64,000 nt of DNA from contig CM077593.1 of the NCBI GenBank assembly GCA_039654915.1, forward strand, positions 115,871,413 through 115,935,412, read 5' to 3'. The notes under the pieces are model-generated. The model saw only the letters and a program-made list of their open reading frames with translations, was not told where the DNA came from and did not search any database. This document shows positions 19,460 through 32,823 of this stretch, piece after piece. A program made the position numbers and the translations under genes. Within the stretch, counting starts at the first letter, position 1, and every line of letters begins with the position of its first letter. The stretch comes from Aquilaria yunnanensis. Lineage: Eukaryota; Streptophyta; Magnoliopsida; Malvales; Thymelaeaceae.

Positions 19460-19898
19460 GGGATAATTACAATTTATTTCTTGATGTTTACATTAAATTA
19501 CACTTTACCCCTATAATTTTAGAAATATATATTTTACTCCTTTTCTAATCCAATCTCATAGCAACTTCTAAAATATTAATTTAGATAGTAGGATACTTAA
19601 CTTTAAGTAATTTCAATTTATATTGTACTTTTTTAACAGTTAATTGACATTCAAAAAAAATATTATTTTTCATATATAGAAAGAAAAAAAATGATAATTT
19701 AAAATTTTCATTAGTTATAAAAAAATATTATACATATTGAAATTATCAGAAAATAGTTACTGTAATATTAAAATTAAGATTTTAAAAGTTACTGTTGGAC
19801 TATATTAAAAAAATAAGAGCAAAGTGTATATTTCTACAACAAAAGAGGGTAAAATATAATTTTACCTAAACCTTAAGGGGTTAAATTGCAATTAACCC
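19460..19898. mobile_element. Foldback MITE upstream of beta-tubulin, 439 bp
   Basis: The left end GGGATAATTACAATTTA pairs with the right end, whose reverse complement is GGGTTAATTGCAATTTA. Pairing continues inward for about 80 bases (CACTTTACCCC and AGAAATATATATTTTAC on the left, with matching arms on the right). It has no coding capacity and no clear target duplication. Its near end is about 360 bp upstream of the tubulin start codon, so it may lie in the promoter. Confidence 0.7.
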
Positions 19899-20858
19899 AA
19901 AATAAAATTAAATGAGACAAGTCCTCAATGATTTGGAATTTGTCCGTTTTACTCACAAACTTTAGAGCACTACGAGAAACTAATTGATGCTAAGGGTGAG
20001 AAATCATCGGACTCGGTTTAAATATCATTTAAATTTTTATCAAGTTGAATTTAAACAAAATTTCAAACTTAATACATAATTCAAACAAAGATTGATTCAC
20101 TTTTACTCAACCCAATTTAGCTTAGTTTTAACTATTTTCGCTTGATTTAAGCCACTAACTTGAGCTTAAATCGAACTTGAATCATTCATGAGTTGTTGAT
20201 ATTGTTGTCAATTCAAATATAAATAAAATATCAAACGAAGTAGTGGTAGACATTTATGTTCAGTATACTATTTGACTTGAGTTGACTCATTTTCACCATA
20301 ATGGGCGCAAATGCGCTTTTCTTTCGTTCATGAGAAGGACAAGACAGCATGTGACGGTGTATAAAATTAAATCAGCCATATTATACGTATATTCTAAAAG
20401 ATGTGAACAGTGCATAATGTTATTTTTTCCTGGATGCAATCGACACTTTTTTAAGTTCGGTCCACTTTTCACTAGGTGATCCCGTCTTGAGGGCTTGGGT
20501 TACATTTTTCAATCATATCTAATCATTTTAATGAGAAGAACATAATATAAAAAAAAAAGTCAACTCAAAATTCATATAAAGTAAAATTTTAATTAATTCA
20601 TATAAAATTATGGATGTGAATTTTTTAATTTATTATTAACATTTATTTTAATAATAAATTTATTAAAAAAAATATCCGCTACAAGGTGTAGGTCTTAAAT
20701 AACCTGTATATAGCTATATTTTCTACCAACTAGTACTATTATTTGTCACATTAATTGTTCAGTAAAAAAAAATTTGATAAAACTCTTCATATTATAATGC
20801 GTTAGGAATGCTACATTGCATTAAAAGATTGCGCATTTTTATTTAGGCTTCTCCTAGG
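19899..20858. other. AT-rich intergenic DNA, no gene seen
   Basis: Short chance frames and AT-rich sequence. No feature beyond low complexity could be supported. Confidence 0.45.
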
Positions 20859-23511
20859 GGTAAAGTACACTGAGAGCCCCCTACCTTATTTTTATGTCAT
20901 AAATGAGTACCTGACCTTTATATTTATTCTATCGAACTACATAAATTCATATAACGTGTCTCAATTGGGTACTTTTCATTAATTTGATTATTAAATCAAA
21001 TGAAAAATACTAACATAATACTAATTAACACCAAAATAAATTTAAAATAACAAATTTGGTTCTTAAACTATTCCAATCAATAATTCTAATCCATAAAATT
21101 CTAAATCTACTATTTACACTCCAATTTTAGTCCTCCTCCTCTTCACTGTCATCTCTTATGGTCTTCCTATACATATTTTCCATCAAATCAATCCTATATT
21201 CGCTCATCCTCAAGAAAGTGAAATCAAGCATCAAGAAATCAGAAAAAAAAAACAATTAGGGGTGTAAGTTTTGACCCTAAACCTAAACTCAACCCCTAAC
21301 CCAATCCTAATTTTTGGGTTCGATGTAGGTTGTAAGATAGGAAAACTAAAATCGGGTTGGCCTGACCTGACCATATTTTGAAATTGAAATTTTTGATTTG
21401 GATAAGATTAACCCAAAAAAACCCAAGCCGACCCTATATGATATAATAAACCCAGCCCCTTTCGCCACTCGACCCACTCCTACACTATATTATACGTGAG
21501 TCCAACCCAATAACCTAATTTCTAAGCCCAATAACCAAATCCTAGCCTAATTCTTAATTCCTAACCCTAGTAGTAGTGGTTTGCCCCTTGCCTTCGTTCC
21601 TATACAGCTATTTCTAATTTGCCCGAACTCGCCATTGACCTCTCTTGTTATTGCCGATTCATCGACCTTCGGCCTACCTTGTTCTATCGTCACTCCTTGA
21701 TCCTTCATCTGTGAGCCCCCTACCATTACCAGCCGATTCCGTCACTCCAAGGCACCCAGGATCTACTCTGAGGAAAATGTTCTTCACTTTCTAAGCTGCT
21801 GATTAAAATTGAATCTGGGCATCTCCTCCAGCCACATCTCCACATCCGTCGTGCATATGTGTGGATGATGGCACATCTCCTCCTGCCACATTCCACGTCT
21901 GTCGTACATATGCGTGGCTGATGGAGAATGAGTCAAAAGCTCGATTGATGGCGCCAAAGACGGGGCGGTGCAGGAGCAGTGGGATGATGCTTCCTAGGAG
22001 CCGATCGATGCTTCCTATCAACAGCTCAATGCCTCTTGCTGCCATTCAACACCTCACATCACGATTTGGTTCGCCATGCTCTGCCATGCGGCCTTCTCCT
22101 CATCCTCCCAATCAATCTTAGTCTTACCTCACCGCTGTGCTCTCCTCCCAGTCATCACCAATGCGTTGATCGATGAGACACGAGCCGTTCGATGTTAGAT
22201 TTTTCAAAAAAAAAATAGGGTCAACCCGACCCTAATCTGACCCTAATTGGGTTAAAGTTGGTTCAGGTCATGTTTAGAATAGGATCGAGTTAAGGTTAGA
22301 CTTATTTGGGTTAAGGGCAGGCTATAAAAATTGGGTTTCAACCCAAACTTTCACCCCTAGAAACAATCAGATTTACCTAGAAACCAAATCCAATATTGAT
22401 CATAAACCATAAAAGTTTAATAGAAACCACAAACTAAATTACTAGTTGCCTTCATCTCCTTCTTCTATCCTTATCCACCATCGTGGCTTCCAACCCCAAC
22501 ATTGACCCGACCATTGATAAGTCTTTCGACGATCTTGAAGAACTTTTGTCAATCAACGAGCAAGAAAATCAGAAACCAGATTGGATGGAGGTAAAAAGGC
22601 AACATGGAGAAAACAAGCGAGTATCCCCTCACAAGCCCAAATTTATCCACTATGTCCTTTCAGGTCCTCCGTCGTAAGGCATTTTGAAAAAAAAGGTAAA
22701 ACTACAAAGCTATTTCTTCTCTATTCTTCTCCACAAAACCCGAACTCTATCCTTCTCCACCATAACCCCTTTCAACTTTGCCTAAACACCACTGCCACCC
22801 AACCGCCTTCGTCATCCACCCTACCCAGCCTGTAGCCACTTCCTCTCGCTTCCCTATCGTCTACAAGTATCATATGTTGTCAGCTATGCTAAAATGAAAG
22901 ATAGAAGGTTGTTTATGACCCAACCCCATTAATTCCTAACCTTAATTCACTGCTTTATGGCTGCCTCATCGATTTCTGTCCTCAATTCATCCTCGATCAA
23001 AGCATAATGGAGGAAGGAATAGTAGGAGCAAATCAAAGGAATGAGTAGTTAGCTGATTCATCTCTATAACACCAACAGGACCCTCACCATACTTCTTTTC
23101 CTGAGACTCAAAAACTGGGCCTTATTAGGACTTCCTTGATAATCTATTCTTTAAGATCTAAGAAAACGTAGTGTCCTCGTTCTGGTTTCTTTATCGTATC
23201 ATATATAAAACTATCTATCAAGCAGTAGTTATTTGAGGAGGTTAAATGAGTTAGTTTTGTAATTTTCATAAATTAAGGTTTAGAATTATCAATTGAAAAT
23301 ACTTAAGGACCAAACTTGTTATTTTAGATTTATTTTAGTGTTAATTAATGTAATGTCAACATTTTCTATCTGATTTAATGAGCAAATCAACGAAAAGTAC
23401 CCTATTGAAATGCATTATATAAGTTTTTATAGTTTAATAGGATAAATCTAAAGGTTAAATACTCATTTAGGACATGAAAATAAGCTAAGTTACCCCTAGC
23501 GAACTTTACTC
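20859..23511. mobile_element. Long-TIR (MULE-like) non-autonomous element, about 2.65 kb
   Basis: The left 210 bases (from GGTAAAGT at 20859 to about 21066) match the reverse complement of the right 210 bases (about 23300-23511). Shared phrases include CTTATTTTTATGTCATAAATGAG on the left against CTTATTTTCATGTCCTAAATGAG on the right, and AATTAACACCAAAATAAAT against AATTAACACTAAAATAAAT. Long TIRs of this size suggest a Mutator-like element. No 9-bp target duplication is visible and no transposase is encoded. The interior carries a nested hAT-like element (21257-22359) and a CT-rich stretch with a 64-codon frame at 22483-22677 (MASNPNIDPT...) that could be a captured gene piece; I did not recognise it. 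Confidence 0.65.
21257..22359. mobile_element. hAT-like non-autonomous DNA transposon, 1.1 kb, nested
   Basis: The left end TAGGGGTGTAAGTTT and the right end AAACTTTCACCCCTA form a terminal inverted repeat of the (C/T)AGGGGTG type typical of plant hAT elements. Flanking 8-mers are AAAACAAT (21249-21256) and GAAACAAT (22360-22367), an 8-bp target duplication with one mismatch, again typical of hAT. Subterminal regions are rich in CGGGTTGG- and ACCCGACCC-like motifs. The interior is relatively GC-rich and non-coding. It interrupts the larger long-TIR element, so it inserted later. Confidence 0.75.
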
Positions 23512-25060
23512 ATTCATATAATGTAATTATCTGATATTGTAATAGAACTATGCAAATCATGACTTATGACCATCTATTAATGGATGGATTTTATATAAAA
23601 AACGATATGTAATTGAAGAATGAATATGTTTATGCTTAAGGAAAAGTGATAAACCCTAATATTATTAATTGGATGGCAGCTACAATAGGGTTAGAGAAAG
23701 AGTTAATGAAATTGTTGGTTCTAAGAGTTTTAGCTTATGCTAGGTTTGCTTAGGATATTGGGTCAATGACTGGGCCTCCATTGATTATGGATATTAAATC
23801 AAATCGGGTTTATATGAAGTTCATTAAACCAAGTTCTTTTGAAAAAACAAATGGGATTCTTAGTGGGCCTGTAGGCTTGTCTGCTGGGCCTTGTATTTGT
23901 AAGGCATCCATTTCACCACATGCTAGGGATAAAAGCTTTCTTTATTAGCGTCATTAAGGGTATTATTTCTCAAGAAAGTGTTGGGGCATATTTGAGCTTT
24001 AATTCTAAGAAAAGGGATGATTTTGATTACTCTCAAAATCCGACATCAGATTCCTAAGTCCAAGAGGAGTTGATATTGGTTTTAGGATCAGAAACAAATT
24101 CTAGCATGGCACGAGTTGTATAGGAATCTGAAATTGGAAATGAGACACCATCTTTATATGTATCTTGGTTTAACGGAGAGGTCTCAAATGTAGTTGGTAC
24201 TTATCAAGGTCAAAAATGAGTAATGATTGGTTTCAGCTGGACAAGTTGGTCTGGATTCAGCAAAATAGAGTAGCAATCTTTGATGTAGAATTAATTTTAT
24301 GTGGGTTTCGTCTAATTAGGGAAGTCAAAACAGTTTCTAGGTCTCACGTTCAAAGGGTTGATTGTTCAGGTTTAGCCTCTATTTCAGATCTAGGTTTTGG
24401 GTTTGGGAAAATTGCCAAGCTTAAGATTTAGAACTTGTTGTTAGGCTAAACCCCATATGATTATTCCTAATGAGGGTATATGTTATGGGAGTGGCAATGT
24501 TTCTTTGCAATCGAGTACTTCTGCTTAGGGTGATAAATTTACTTTTGATGAGTTTAAGGATCTAGCTATTAAATTTGATAAGGAAGTGAACAAAAAAAGA
24601 TAATTGGGGAAAGGATCATAAACAAGTAAGGAAATTATGCAAAGAAAATGAGTAGCAGTTGATCAAGAGTTAAAAAGAATGGAAAAAAGCATAAATTATG
24701 ATATTTGACAAATGGGCCCTAGTAAGGAGAACATTAGTTGTAAAGTGATAATTGTTCCTTCATATATGGAAAAGTCAACAAGGAGCTTAGAGAGTCAGCC
24801 AATGTTTTTCTTTTCTCCAAGATAAGATTGTTCTCGAGGATTTTGGGGTAGGGTTCTATATGAAGGCCTTGTTTTCTATTTTTGGGGATTTCGTGTATTA
24901 AACCTAAATTCTGTTCCTCCTTGGGGTTGGGTTCTTGGTGTTCGATTCTTTTTTAGGGTTTGTGCTTTGGGTGTTCAATCCATCATCATTTTTTTAATAT
25001 AATGTTTGTATTTTTTTTCTTTTAATAAATTTTTGCATGGTCAATCAAAAAAATTATCAT
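23512..25060 (+). mobile_element. Probable LINE remnant (ORF1-like text joined to a 3' end)
   Basis: A frame at 23766-23948 and broken frames to 24431 read like the N-terminal protein of plant LINEs (ARFA, DIGSMTGPPLIMDIKSNRVY), though without a visible zinc knuckle. The tail at 24960-25055 (TTTAATATAATGTTTGTA, then TTTTAATAAATTTTTGCATGG and a short A run) looks like the poly-A-proximal end of a plant L1 element. No RT lies between, suggesting internal deletion. This assignment is tentative. Confidence 0.3.
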
Positions 25061-27224
25061 TTTATTTTTATTTATTCCTAAATTTATTCATGTATAAACG
25101 CTGATTATCATGTGGTGGTGTCATTTCAATCTAATTTCTCACATATCACCACTTTTGCTCAAATATTCTTGTTGCACTTGTGTGTTTTGGTACATTAGAT
25201 AAATCAAAAAGAAAAATGAAACTACATCCTATTCTGGTATTCCAGTTACTTGGCTATACACCACAAAAGATTAGATGACCCAAAAAGACCAAGAGCTTAA
25301 TAAAACATCTCGCTTATTTTGTCATAGGGTGGAACGAATTGGCCATATAGTTTGCATATTTGTTTCCTTTATAGTGGTTATGATTGACGCATTGTCTACC
25401 ACAATAAACTTATACACTTACAGACAGCATTGGTGTGTAAAAAAGTTGTAATTTATATATCTAGCTTCTTCTTTAAAGTATACAAAGATATACAAATTTC
25501 ACAAGTTGTCTTTGTTAAAAGGGCTAAGATAAACAAGAGCTTCAGAGAGATACGGTGGTGTACCTGGCAAAAACACTCAAATGCCTAAGTTAATGAGTAT
25601 TATATTAAAAATATTTCTAATTGTGCATTGAATAATGACATATCATTTTAGTAAAAGTAGGCAGCCTCATATACCCTTAACCCTTTAAGCCAGTGTCTTA
25701 CCTCAAAAAGACTATCAAATCAATGGATACATGTACAATTATAGGCAATCCATGGTATGCTACTATTCACGATTATTCCATGGTTGACTAAGATTTATTA
25801 AACCTTTTATAATGCCATAATAATGTTTTGTTGGGCTTGGTGCTTACTTGGGCCTACAGTTTGGGTTGTTGCCCAAAGCCTAAATGGTCAAGTCTATGTT
25901 TGCATATGGTATTAGTAGTATACTAGGTGATAGGCTGCATATTATTGCAACAACTCATTCCTTTAAAGGTCGATTGTAAGAAAGCCAAACTTGGAGAGTA
26001 GGAGGACAAAAAACAATCACTTGTGAACTTAATATAATAAAGCTAAAACTTGATAAAACACTTCTGTTCCTTCCCTTTATTCTTAATTTTATGGTGAAGT
26101 TGAGATTCCTTTTCATAACTTTTATTTCAAAATACAAAATTTTCATCGACTAAACTATTTTTAATAATATATTTATAATTTAGATAATTATTTTGTAGTC
26201 TGAAATTCATATAAGATATTTATAATACTATAGTCCTTTATATCCACAAACACCATGTTATGAGAATAATCTCAACTATTATGAAAACCGTGATTATGTG
26301 AGTTCTTTAATAAAAAAGTGCAACTGACGAAAACAACCAAATCCAAAATCGGACAAATTCCCAGCCAAGTCCCATTACCTCTTCTAATTTTGAACAACAA
26401 ATCACTAACATTGTTGTTGTTGTTGTGGAAAATTACTTAAACCCCATTGAAGTTTGTTCAAACCCGCAGTTTTATTCCCTTATTTTCAAATACTTATACT
26501 TACCCACTGGGAACTCAACACCGTTAATGATTGTTGCCATAAACAATGAAAAATACCTGAAAATCGGCCTTTTGGGCCTTTTTTCCATGAAAACTTTACC
26601 CCTGAACTTATCTAACAATTTACCTCAACTTTAAGAAAAACCTAAACTCATCCTCTTCCTAAACCTAAACCGATCCCCATCCCCTTTCCGTGATGAATAC
26701 TCACTAGATGCAGAAGCTCCACTCATTGATGATGCTATCGATGACTGGATGCAAATCTTGACAGGGACACAAATGTTGGAGCCAAATCTCGATGGGAAAG
26801 TAATGAGGCACAAATGATGAAGGGAATCATGAATAGAATCATGTGAAATCAGCATGAATAGAATCATGCAAAATCATGGACAGAAATGAATCAACATGAA
26901 CAAAGAAGCAGAATCATGTGTGAATTGTGAATGAACTTCTAAGCCTCGTGTCAAACTTCTAAAAATTGTGAACGGACTTTAAACCCAAAAAGCAATTTAG
27001 GAAACAACATCAAACCCAGAAGAAAAAACTAGTAAAATTCAACAACAAAAATGAGAGTAGAGGTTGGCCGATTCAATTGTAAGGAGTGGAGGTCAGCCGA
27101 TGCGAGAGGAATTGAACCCAATATGAGTATGAGCAACTTGATGTTAGGTTTTTATACAAAAGTTCTAGTATTTGCTAACTATATTGAGATAGAGTCGTGT
27201 CAAATCCCATTAAGGAGAAACTTT
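25061..27224. other. Intergenic DNA, no gene seen
   Basis: AT-rich with scattered short frames. The 26400-27100 stretch has a less AT-rich CT segment (AAACCTAAACTCATCCTC near 26640) that resembles DNA-transposon interiors, but no termini were found. Confidence 0.35.
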
Positions 27225-29420
27225 AAAAAAACTTATTTATTTGTTCATAAGACTTGAATTCAATGCCCTACTTACTTAAGAAATTGGTAGATAAGTATAA
27301 AAAAAAATTGAAGAGTTCTTTTCCACTAAACTTCACAATTATTTGGTACAAATCAATACTACTCAAAGATGTAAAAGGTGTGTGCTTTCTTAAATCTCAA
27401 ATTGACCAGCAATTTTTATGAATATGCCAATCAACTGATCAGAAAGTTTTTCATCCCCATCACACTTAGGCCTATCAAAATTGTACACTAATTATACAAA
27501 TGAATTGTCTTTCCAAATTAAAAAAACTTGGAAATAGAGAGTATGGAATATTAAAAGAATGGTGAATTTCAGCCCTAACGTCTACTCAATTGCTATCCAA
27601 AAAGGAAAAAAAACCAAAAAACTTGTCTTAATTTTGTTCTCCTCATTATGTTAGCTTACCAAGTTGGAAAAATTAAAATTTTTATTATAATATTTTAAAA
27701 AAAATAATTAAAGTATCTGCTATAAAGTTTGAAAAATTAAATTTTTATTCTACTTTTTTTAAAAAAAATAATAATAATTAAAGCATCTGATGGCCTAATG
27801 GCACAATTTTGAAAGTTTGAAATGTAGGTGGGCATAAAAAAGTTGATGGGTTGATTTGCTTATTTGTAAATATTAATGCCCTAATGTCAATTGTATATGT
27901 AATTAGTTACTACATGGTTACATACGTTAATATCAACACAAGTTATTAGTTACTACATGGTTATTACATGGAGTTGTTAAAATTGTACACTAGTTAGACC
28001 ATTGGATAGCTTAAGTAAAAATTTTATGACATTATAGACAAACGAATTGTTTTTCCAAATTCAAAAGCTTGGAAATGGATTGGAGAGTATGGAATATTTA
28101 TTGAAAAAAAAGGATTATTTTCAGCCCTAGTAGCTACTTAATTGCTACCCAAAAAGGAAAAAAAAATACTTGTATTAATTTTGTTCTCCTCATTATGTGA
28201 ATTTACAGAGTTGGAAAAATTAAAATTTTATCCTACCATTTAAAAAAATAATTAAAACATCTAATGGCCTATTGGCATAACTTTGAAAGCTTGAAAGGTA
28301 GGTGGGCATAAAAAAAGTTGATGGGTTGATGTGCTTATTTATAAATGTTTGATGCCCTAATGTCACCTATATATGTAAATAGTTATGGTTACATATGTTG
28401 ATATCAACACAAACTATTATTTATATTATGCATAAGGATAAAATACCATTGGACTACACACTAGACTCATGCTTTCTTTATATTTATGAAACTGGTATCG
28501 CGCCTTAGACAACACATTTGTCTTAATGGAATAGCACTTCATAGAACAACACATTTATCTAAAGAAAATAACATTTCTTAATGAATCAAATAATATTATT
28601 TACAAAATTACCACCACACCTTCAACAACACATTTACTTAAAGGAATAACACTTCATAGAATAATATATTTGTCTAAAAGGGACAATATTTATTAATAAA
28701 TCAAACAATTATTGATGAACAATATTTCTTTTGAAACTAACAATATTTTACACAACACCACATTTGTAAGAATCAAATAACATTTTTTACTAAATAGAAC
28801 AATATTATTTATGAACAACATATGTTATAAAATGAATACTATACTACAGAACAATACATTTGTTTGAATTGAACAACATTATTTATGAACAATATATAAA
28901 TTATTTACATACAACCCACTTTCACATTATTTACAAAAATGGCATCATGTTTGAACAACACATCCTATGAAAATGAATAATATTTCTTATTGAACAAAAC
29001 AACATATTACAGCACTTTTTACTGTTCATAAATAATATTCCGTTTAATAAAAAGTGTTGTTCTATTTATATAAATGCAATGTTTTCTAATATGTTGTTTA
29101 TTTAGTAAGATATGTTATTCTATAATATGTTATAGATAATTTGATAGTAATATAGCATTTATAGTTTAAAAACATCAATATACAAATTAGTTTTCACCTT
29201 AGTATAACGTGGCATTCTTTTATATAGAAAGGTGTTGTTCAACGTAGTGGTCTTTATGTCTTAAGATAAGTTATTTAAGATGTGGTGACAGTTTTGTATG
29301 GGTGGCGATCATTTCTCTATTTGTACTATTCAGGTTGCGATGATAATTTTATAAATACTGTGAAAGTATGAGTATAGCGTGTAGATCAAGTTCATCCTAT
29401 AACTACTAATCATATCTTAT
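27225..29420 (+). repeat. Unclassified 2.2-kb repeat, copy 1
   Basis: It aligns by eye over its length with 42450-44700 in the same orientation at an almost constant offset of about 15.3 kb. For example AGTTCTTTTCCA is at about 27314 and 42610, and TGTGGTGAC at about 29280 and 44560. Part one (about 27476-28430) is itself an internal duplication of about 500 bp sharing TAATGCCCTAATGTCA-like and AAGTTGATGGGTTGAT phrases. Part two (about 28440-29150) is a degenerate array of ACAACACATTTGTC- and AACAATATTATTTATGAACA-like units, with an inverted arm near 29010-29130. It is non-coding, and I cannot place it in a known class. Confidence 0.75.
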
Positions 29421-30479
29421 GGTAACACAAACAAAGGTAGTTGTTCTTACAAATTAATGAGCTTTTCTATGGTCAGTTTTACATAGAAATAGTTAATGTA
29501 CAATCATGTAAATGTGTCCATAGTGATACAAATATGTATTCACACCATTACAGAGAAATGCGTTTACTAGTGGATATAATTATACATAGCTAATGATGTG
29601 ATTTTATCTTATGTATATCGTAAATAGATTGAATTTACCCTAAATTTATTAACTGTTCTCTTTTAATTCTAAGTCTTTTGAAAAAAATTCCATATTAGTT
29701 GGCATTTGATATAATTTGATAACTCTAAGTAACTATTTGAAATCAAATTTTGAAATTTTAATATTAACTTTCTGGTAAAATAACATTTAATAGTTAATAC
29801 TTAATAAACAGTTTAAATCATAAATTTTTTTCTGTATAAATCAAATCTCATGTGCCACGTATGCACTTACATGGCAAATTTTGTATGGATTAATGGTTTT
29901 GTCTTCAGTGAGAGGCTAATATAAAATATTTTAAAATGGTTTAACCCTAATAGAAATTAAATGTTTAAAGAAGATTTGGAAACAAAAGATAACAATTGCT
30001 AGGTTGGAAATAAATTGTTGTTTCATAAGTACAATATCAAAAGCAACAAATTGTTGTTTCAATAGATAATTCAAACTTGACACTGCCCATGGTAATGCAC
30101 CCTTATACCAAAATAACTAAGAACCACAAATCAGTGACCAGATGATGAGCTATATTTTGAAGTCCAATACTTTTTAATCTCCTTTATGCTTCTTCCAGGA
30201 ATTCTCCCAAATATTAAAGACCACCTAAAAGGTTGAGAGAAAAAGAAAAATGAATTAAGACCATCAAAATAAAAAAGTTCCACACATTAAATAACAATGA
30301 TATATAATTTTTCAAAAAACAATAATGAGATATAATTATTATATTAAAACTTGCTTTTAATGGAACCAAGTAAAAATCAATTTAATTTAGTTATGTTCTT
30401 AAATCTCAATAGCTTAAGAAAGAAGCTCTTTTATGGCCTTATATAATAGTCACGCACATGCTTATCACCTATTATTAAT
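29421..30479. other. AT-rich intergenic DNA, no gene seen
   Basis: Nothing beyond low-complexity sequence could be supported here. Confidence 0.4.
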
Positions 30480-30481
30480 TA

Positions 30482-30716
30482 CTCCCTCTGTTTCGTAAAG
30501 TTTGGCCCATTTACTATTTTTAGTAATTAATTCATGATTTTTGTTCTTTCAAAATTTCTTATAGAAATATAAACTGTTTATATGAAAATGGTACATTAAA
30601 TACTCTAGTTTATAAATATAATTTTTTTAAAAATTTTATAATATAAATATATTTAAGTCAAACTTTAATAAAAAAAAATGGTAAAAGGGTCTTCTTATGC
30701 GAAACTAATCAGGGAG
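30482..30716. mobile_element. Stowaway MITE (Tc1/mariner type), 235 bp
   Basis: It begins CTCCCTCTGTTTCG and ends with the near reverse complement CGAAACTAATCAGGGAG, the hallmark Stowaway terminus. It is flanked on both sides by the TA dinucleotide target duplication (30480-30481 and 30717-30718). Non-coding. Confidence 0.9.
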
Positions 30717-30718
30717 TA

Positions 30719-32823
30719 ATTTTAAGTTCATCGGTTTGGTCTCCAATGAAGATCACTGTTCACATATAATATCTATTGTACGTACTTCATCTTACAAAAC
30801 TTTTGTCTACCAAAAAAAAATTGAATAAAATATCTTTACCATATTAACGAAGCTCAGGTTTTTTTATTAGCTTTAAAACACTTGGTATTTAGAAAGCAAA
30901 AAGAAAGGAAAAGCTAATTTACCTCTACCCAACTAAGCTATACATTCTAGCTATGAGCATATTTTCATCTTTCGAGAAACATCCCCTCTTGGAATCACAA
31001 GACTCCTCCCAAGTCTGATCTATAGGAGAATCGTATGACATGAGAGCGTAGCGTTTTCTTTTGATATTGTGAAACACACACAATTACCCAATAAAAATCC
31101 TAATGGGCAAACGAGTACATTTGTTTTGTTGAGAAGAGCAAACAGTGGATGACTGATTTAAGCCTCGCGGCATGACCAACTTGAAACTAGTTAAAAACTA
31201 AGCAAAATGAAATGGGGGCGAAGCAGAAAGCAAAACCTGAGAATGAAATTATTTGAGGCGATACGGATATATGGAGAGAGATAGAGAAAAAAAGAATGAA
31301 TGAATGACTTCGGTTGTTGAACGAGAGATTGGTCATTTGGGCCTTCAATGATGAGTTGTTGGAGACCATCACAATTTGTCGGCTTGCCCTTTTGTGGCCT
31401 TTGGTGCCATTAGATGAATTATCCACACCACCTAATAAACCAAGCGCACGGCGTGGTGCCAAATTTTCAAGTCTCAGATAATGTTCATGACCAGTCACCA
31501 ATCCATTAATTATAATTTCTCTCTAACCTATTTTATTTTGAAAGCCGTATATCTATTAGAATTATTTCATTTTGGTTTATAAAATTTATGAACTCATGTT
31601 AATTTTCAAATTCTTAAAATTTTAATTGAAAATATCTGTTATTTATGTAACAATTTTTCTAACAGTTAATAGATAATTTAAATTATTAATTTTATTCTTG
31701 CCGAATGGAATAAGTTCGATTTACAAATAGAAAAAACTAGTGATTCAATTGTCAAATAATTGTAAAAAAAATTATTATATATATTAAATTTTCTGGACTA
31801 TGATCACTGATTAATTTAAATATAATCTAAAAAAGTTGCTCTCATTTAGTTATTTTAAGTTAACAAATTACATTCAATGGTGAGCTATAGCTTATAGAAT
31901 GAAACAAAATACTAAGAATAATTATTGGGTACTGTCTACGTAGTTTAACCTTTTTATAGAAAAAACTTTGCCCGCTGAATAAGGCAATTAACTACTAATT
32001 GAGTTGTGTTAGATAATTTGTAAAGGGGCAGCAAAAAGTAGCACATTTTGCCTACCCAAGTTAGTCCTCAACCCCAACTTGTTAACTTGATGCTTCTAAA
32101 CTTATAGAGTAATTTAACTTGTAAAGAAAATCACATGTTACAACAATTGAAAAACCTAGCAGCCTCAGCGCTTTCTCAATCTCTCAAATTTTCTCCCTTA
32201 ATTTACAATGTATTCAATTGGGCTTGGTCTCAGTTCAAGTCTAATCAGTTGATCTATTGTTCTATATCACTTAATCATTTTCATCACTAATATTTCCTTC
32301 GTATGACTTCTTCTTCTACCAATCTACTTTATTTTGAAGATGAGCTTGCTAATAGGTATCAAATATTGTGGTTTACTTGACAATGGATTGTGATCTACTG
32401 TTTCATTGATGATAGTTTGGCTAAACCTAAAGAAGACAACATGGAGTTTATAACGGTTGTGAACAATACCAAAATAATAGATTGGGGGGTTTTTGTGTTT
32501 CTTTTTTATTTTATTTTTGTATTTTTTTTCTCTGGTACTCATTTAAGTTTTATGTTTGAAATCATGGTACATTAATCTAATCATGTGTTGGTTTGAGTCA
32601 GTGTGTTTATACGTGCTGTTAGTTTACTGGTTTGTTATTTTTATCTTTCTCTTTATATATGTAAGCACGAATATTGGGATTACTCAAATTGTTCATAAAA
32701 GTTTTCTTTCTGGTACGGTGTTTTTGGGATGCATTATAAGGCATACAACTAAGCCAATTATCCTCTGTACCTCAGTTTTACATTTCTATTGTAGATGTTG
32801 TTTGACCTACAGTTGGTGAGACG
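30719..32823. other. AT-rich intergenic DNA, no gene seen
   Basis: A 104-codon minus-strand frame at 31187-31501 resembles no known protein and is probably chance. The last bases before 32824 (GTTGGTGAGACG) resemble a diverged polypurine tract in front of the LTR that follows. Confidence 0.4.

Noticed and set aside
31187..31501. 104-codon minus-strand frame
   Set aside because: No recognisable motif, AT-rich surroundings and no splice or promoter context; probably chance.
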